Below are positions 4,200 through 5,036 of a stretch of DNA of 5,036 nt, piece after piece. Origin of the DNA: CAKZSU01 sp044223895 (GTDB taxonomy: Bacteria > Patescibacteriota > Microgenomatia > UBA10105 > UBA927); assembly GCA_044223895.1 (NCBI GenBank), contig JBGALL010000103.1, positions 1 through 5,036 of the forward strand, read 5' to 3'. The position numbers were made by a program, and so were the translations under genes. Below the pieces are notes generated by a model, which did not search any database, was not told where the DNA came from, and saw nothing but the letters and a program-made list of their open reading frames with translations. Numbering within the stretch: the stretch's first letter is position 1; each line of letters begins with the position of its first letter.

Positions 4200-5036
4200 A
4201 TGTTCAAGAAACCGTTTGTAGTTCTTTTATCGTTGTTCGTAACCATTATGTCGGTCATTAGTGTGGCAAACGCTGATGAGAATTTATCAGTCTATCGGAT
4301 TTTGGACGGAGCAGGTATGACCACCGTTGTGCAATTCTATTCAAATTCAGAAGGGTACAATCTGGGAATCATTCACAACGGCCAAATGCGCCCGCTTCCC
4401 AAAACCTTAGATATGGCAGCCGTGTCTAATGATGGCAATACAGTCATTGTTGGTACAAAGTTATTTAAAGATCTATGGGAGATCGATCTAGATCAAGATC
4501 CTTGGATCATTAAAAAAATCGTTGATAGTTCAAGATTCCGTAGCGAGTATGCCGGCATTCATGAAGTGGTTAGTACAGTCGACAACAGCGGGGTCTACAT
4601 TGTGGTGAATGATTTTCATGATGCTTTCATTTATCACTATGACTTTAAGACTGGAAAACTTTCTTCCGTAGTGGAGCAACCATATTCGTATATCGAAAAC
4701 CTAGAGGTATCGAATGTAGGTTTGATCTACGACTATTCAGTGTCATATCAAGTCTTTCAGACAATGATTTACAACCACGATTTTCATTCGATGAAAATTG
4801 GAGCGAGACTCGATGGTGTCTATACGACCCTCGATGCAGTGACTGATTTACCGGTAAGTCATGAGTCTTTGGGAGTACCCGGTAATTCAGAAATTTTCTT
4901 TCATGATCATTCCTATCTTGTGTATGCAATTTTTTCCGAAGGTAACCGTGTCATCAAAGCCACTGACGGAGAAAATACGCGAGAACTTTGGACGAGTCCG
5001 CAAGCTCATCTTATTTTTGCCATGCACTGGCGGAAT
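4200..5036 (+). CDS. Secreted protein of unknown function, possibly beta-propeller-like (3' end outside window)
   Basis: The frame is open from ATG 4200 to the right edge, giving 279 residues without a stop. Residues 1-25 form a classical Sec signal peptide: FKK at the start, a hydrophobic core FVVLLSLFVTIMSVISV, and ANA before a likely cleavage ahead of Asp26. No lipobox Cys is present, so export to the periplasm or outside is expected. The mature part is rich in short beta-like segments and turns. Loosely similar blocks recur near residues 70-97 (SNDGNTVIVGT...LWEIDLD), 121-150 (VDNSGVYIVV...IYHYDFKTG), 165-195 (VSNVGLIYDY...IYNHDF) and 231-256 (HSYLVYAI...VIKATDG). This is the pattern of beta-propeller blades such as TolB/WD40-like sensors. 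I recognise no catalytic motif and no specific family. The strong Shine-Dalgarno and the separate leader suggest its own transcription unit, unrelated to the PPP cluster. Confidence 0.85.
   Translation, partial: MFKKPFVVLLSLFVTIMSVISVANADENLSVYRILDGAGMTTVVQFYSNSEGYNLGIIHNGQMRPLPKTLDMAAVSNDGNTVIVGTKLFKDLWEIDLDQDPWIIKKIVDSSRFRSEYAGIHEVVSTVDNSGVYIVVNDFHDAFIYHYDFKTGKLSSVVEQPYSYIENLEVSNVGLIYDYSVSYQVFQTMIYNHDFHSMKIGARLDGVYTTLDAVTDLPVSHESLGVPGNSEIFFHDHSYLVYAIFSEGNRVIKATDGENTRELWTSPQAHLIFAMHWRN

Noticed and set aside
4645..4929. 94-codon minus-strand frame in the last gene
   Set aside because: The opposite strand carries a continuous frame with a signal peptide and strong ribosome binding site; the minus frame has low-complexity basic content typical of a shadow.
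1..5036. CRISPR array, tRNA or rRNA gene, insertion sequence ends
   Set aside because: I saw no regularly spaced direct repeats with spacers, no cloverleaf with a TTCGA-type arm, no rRNA-like conserved blocks and no transposase with terminal inverted repeats.

Overview
The window reads as a bacterial, mildly AT-leaning stretch with every supported gene on the + strand. Six consecutive genes form what looks like a pentose-phosphate-pathway (PPP) cluster. In order they are the C-terminal third of glucose-6-phosphate dehydrogenase (zwf), a small four-helix-bundle-like protein, a short-type 6-phosphogluconate dehydrogenase (gnd), an RpiB-type ribose-5-phosphate isomerase, a small multi-pass membrane protein, and a divergent ribulose-phosphate 3-epimerase (rpe). 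After a 234-base noncoding stretch comes the 5' part of a gene for a secreted protein of unknown function, running off the right edge.

Organism: the compact, divergent enzymes, the near absence of Shine-Dalgarno (SD) sequences before the PPP genes and a four-helix-bundle protein inside a metabolic operon fit a Patescibacteria/CPR-type genome (for example Microgenomates-like). This is an inference from style, not from a marker gene. TGA appears to act as a stop (ends of zwf and gnd), which argues against the lineages that read UGA as glycine.

Layout: 2-520 zwf 3' part; 517-867 four-helix-bundle protein, overlapping zwf by ATGA; 884-910 three tandem 9-bp TA-rich units just before gnd; 913-1911 gnd; 1928-2005 an imperfect palindromic element resembling widespread bacterial interspersed repeats; 2038-2571 rpiB with a Cys/Gly-rich tail; 2614-3279 membrane protein; 3327-3965 rpe; 3972-4007 probable terminator; 4037-4042 consensus -10 box; 4091-4180 three consecutive hairpins; 4186-4190 strong SD; 4200-5036 secreted protein, partial.

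How the genes work together: G6PDH and 6PGDH form the oxidative branch that makes NADPH and ribulose-5-phosphate. RpiB and Rpe then interconvert ribulose-5-phosphate with ribose-5-phosphate and xylulose-5-phosphate. 6-phosphogluconolactonase, transketolase and transaldolase are not in the window. The most unusual items are the hairpin-rich leader of the secreted protein gene, the Cys-rich tail and altered active-site loop of RpiB, and the helical-bundle protein translationally coupled between zwf and gnd.
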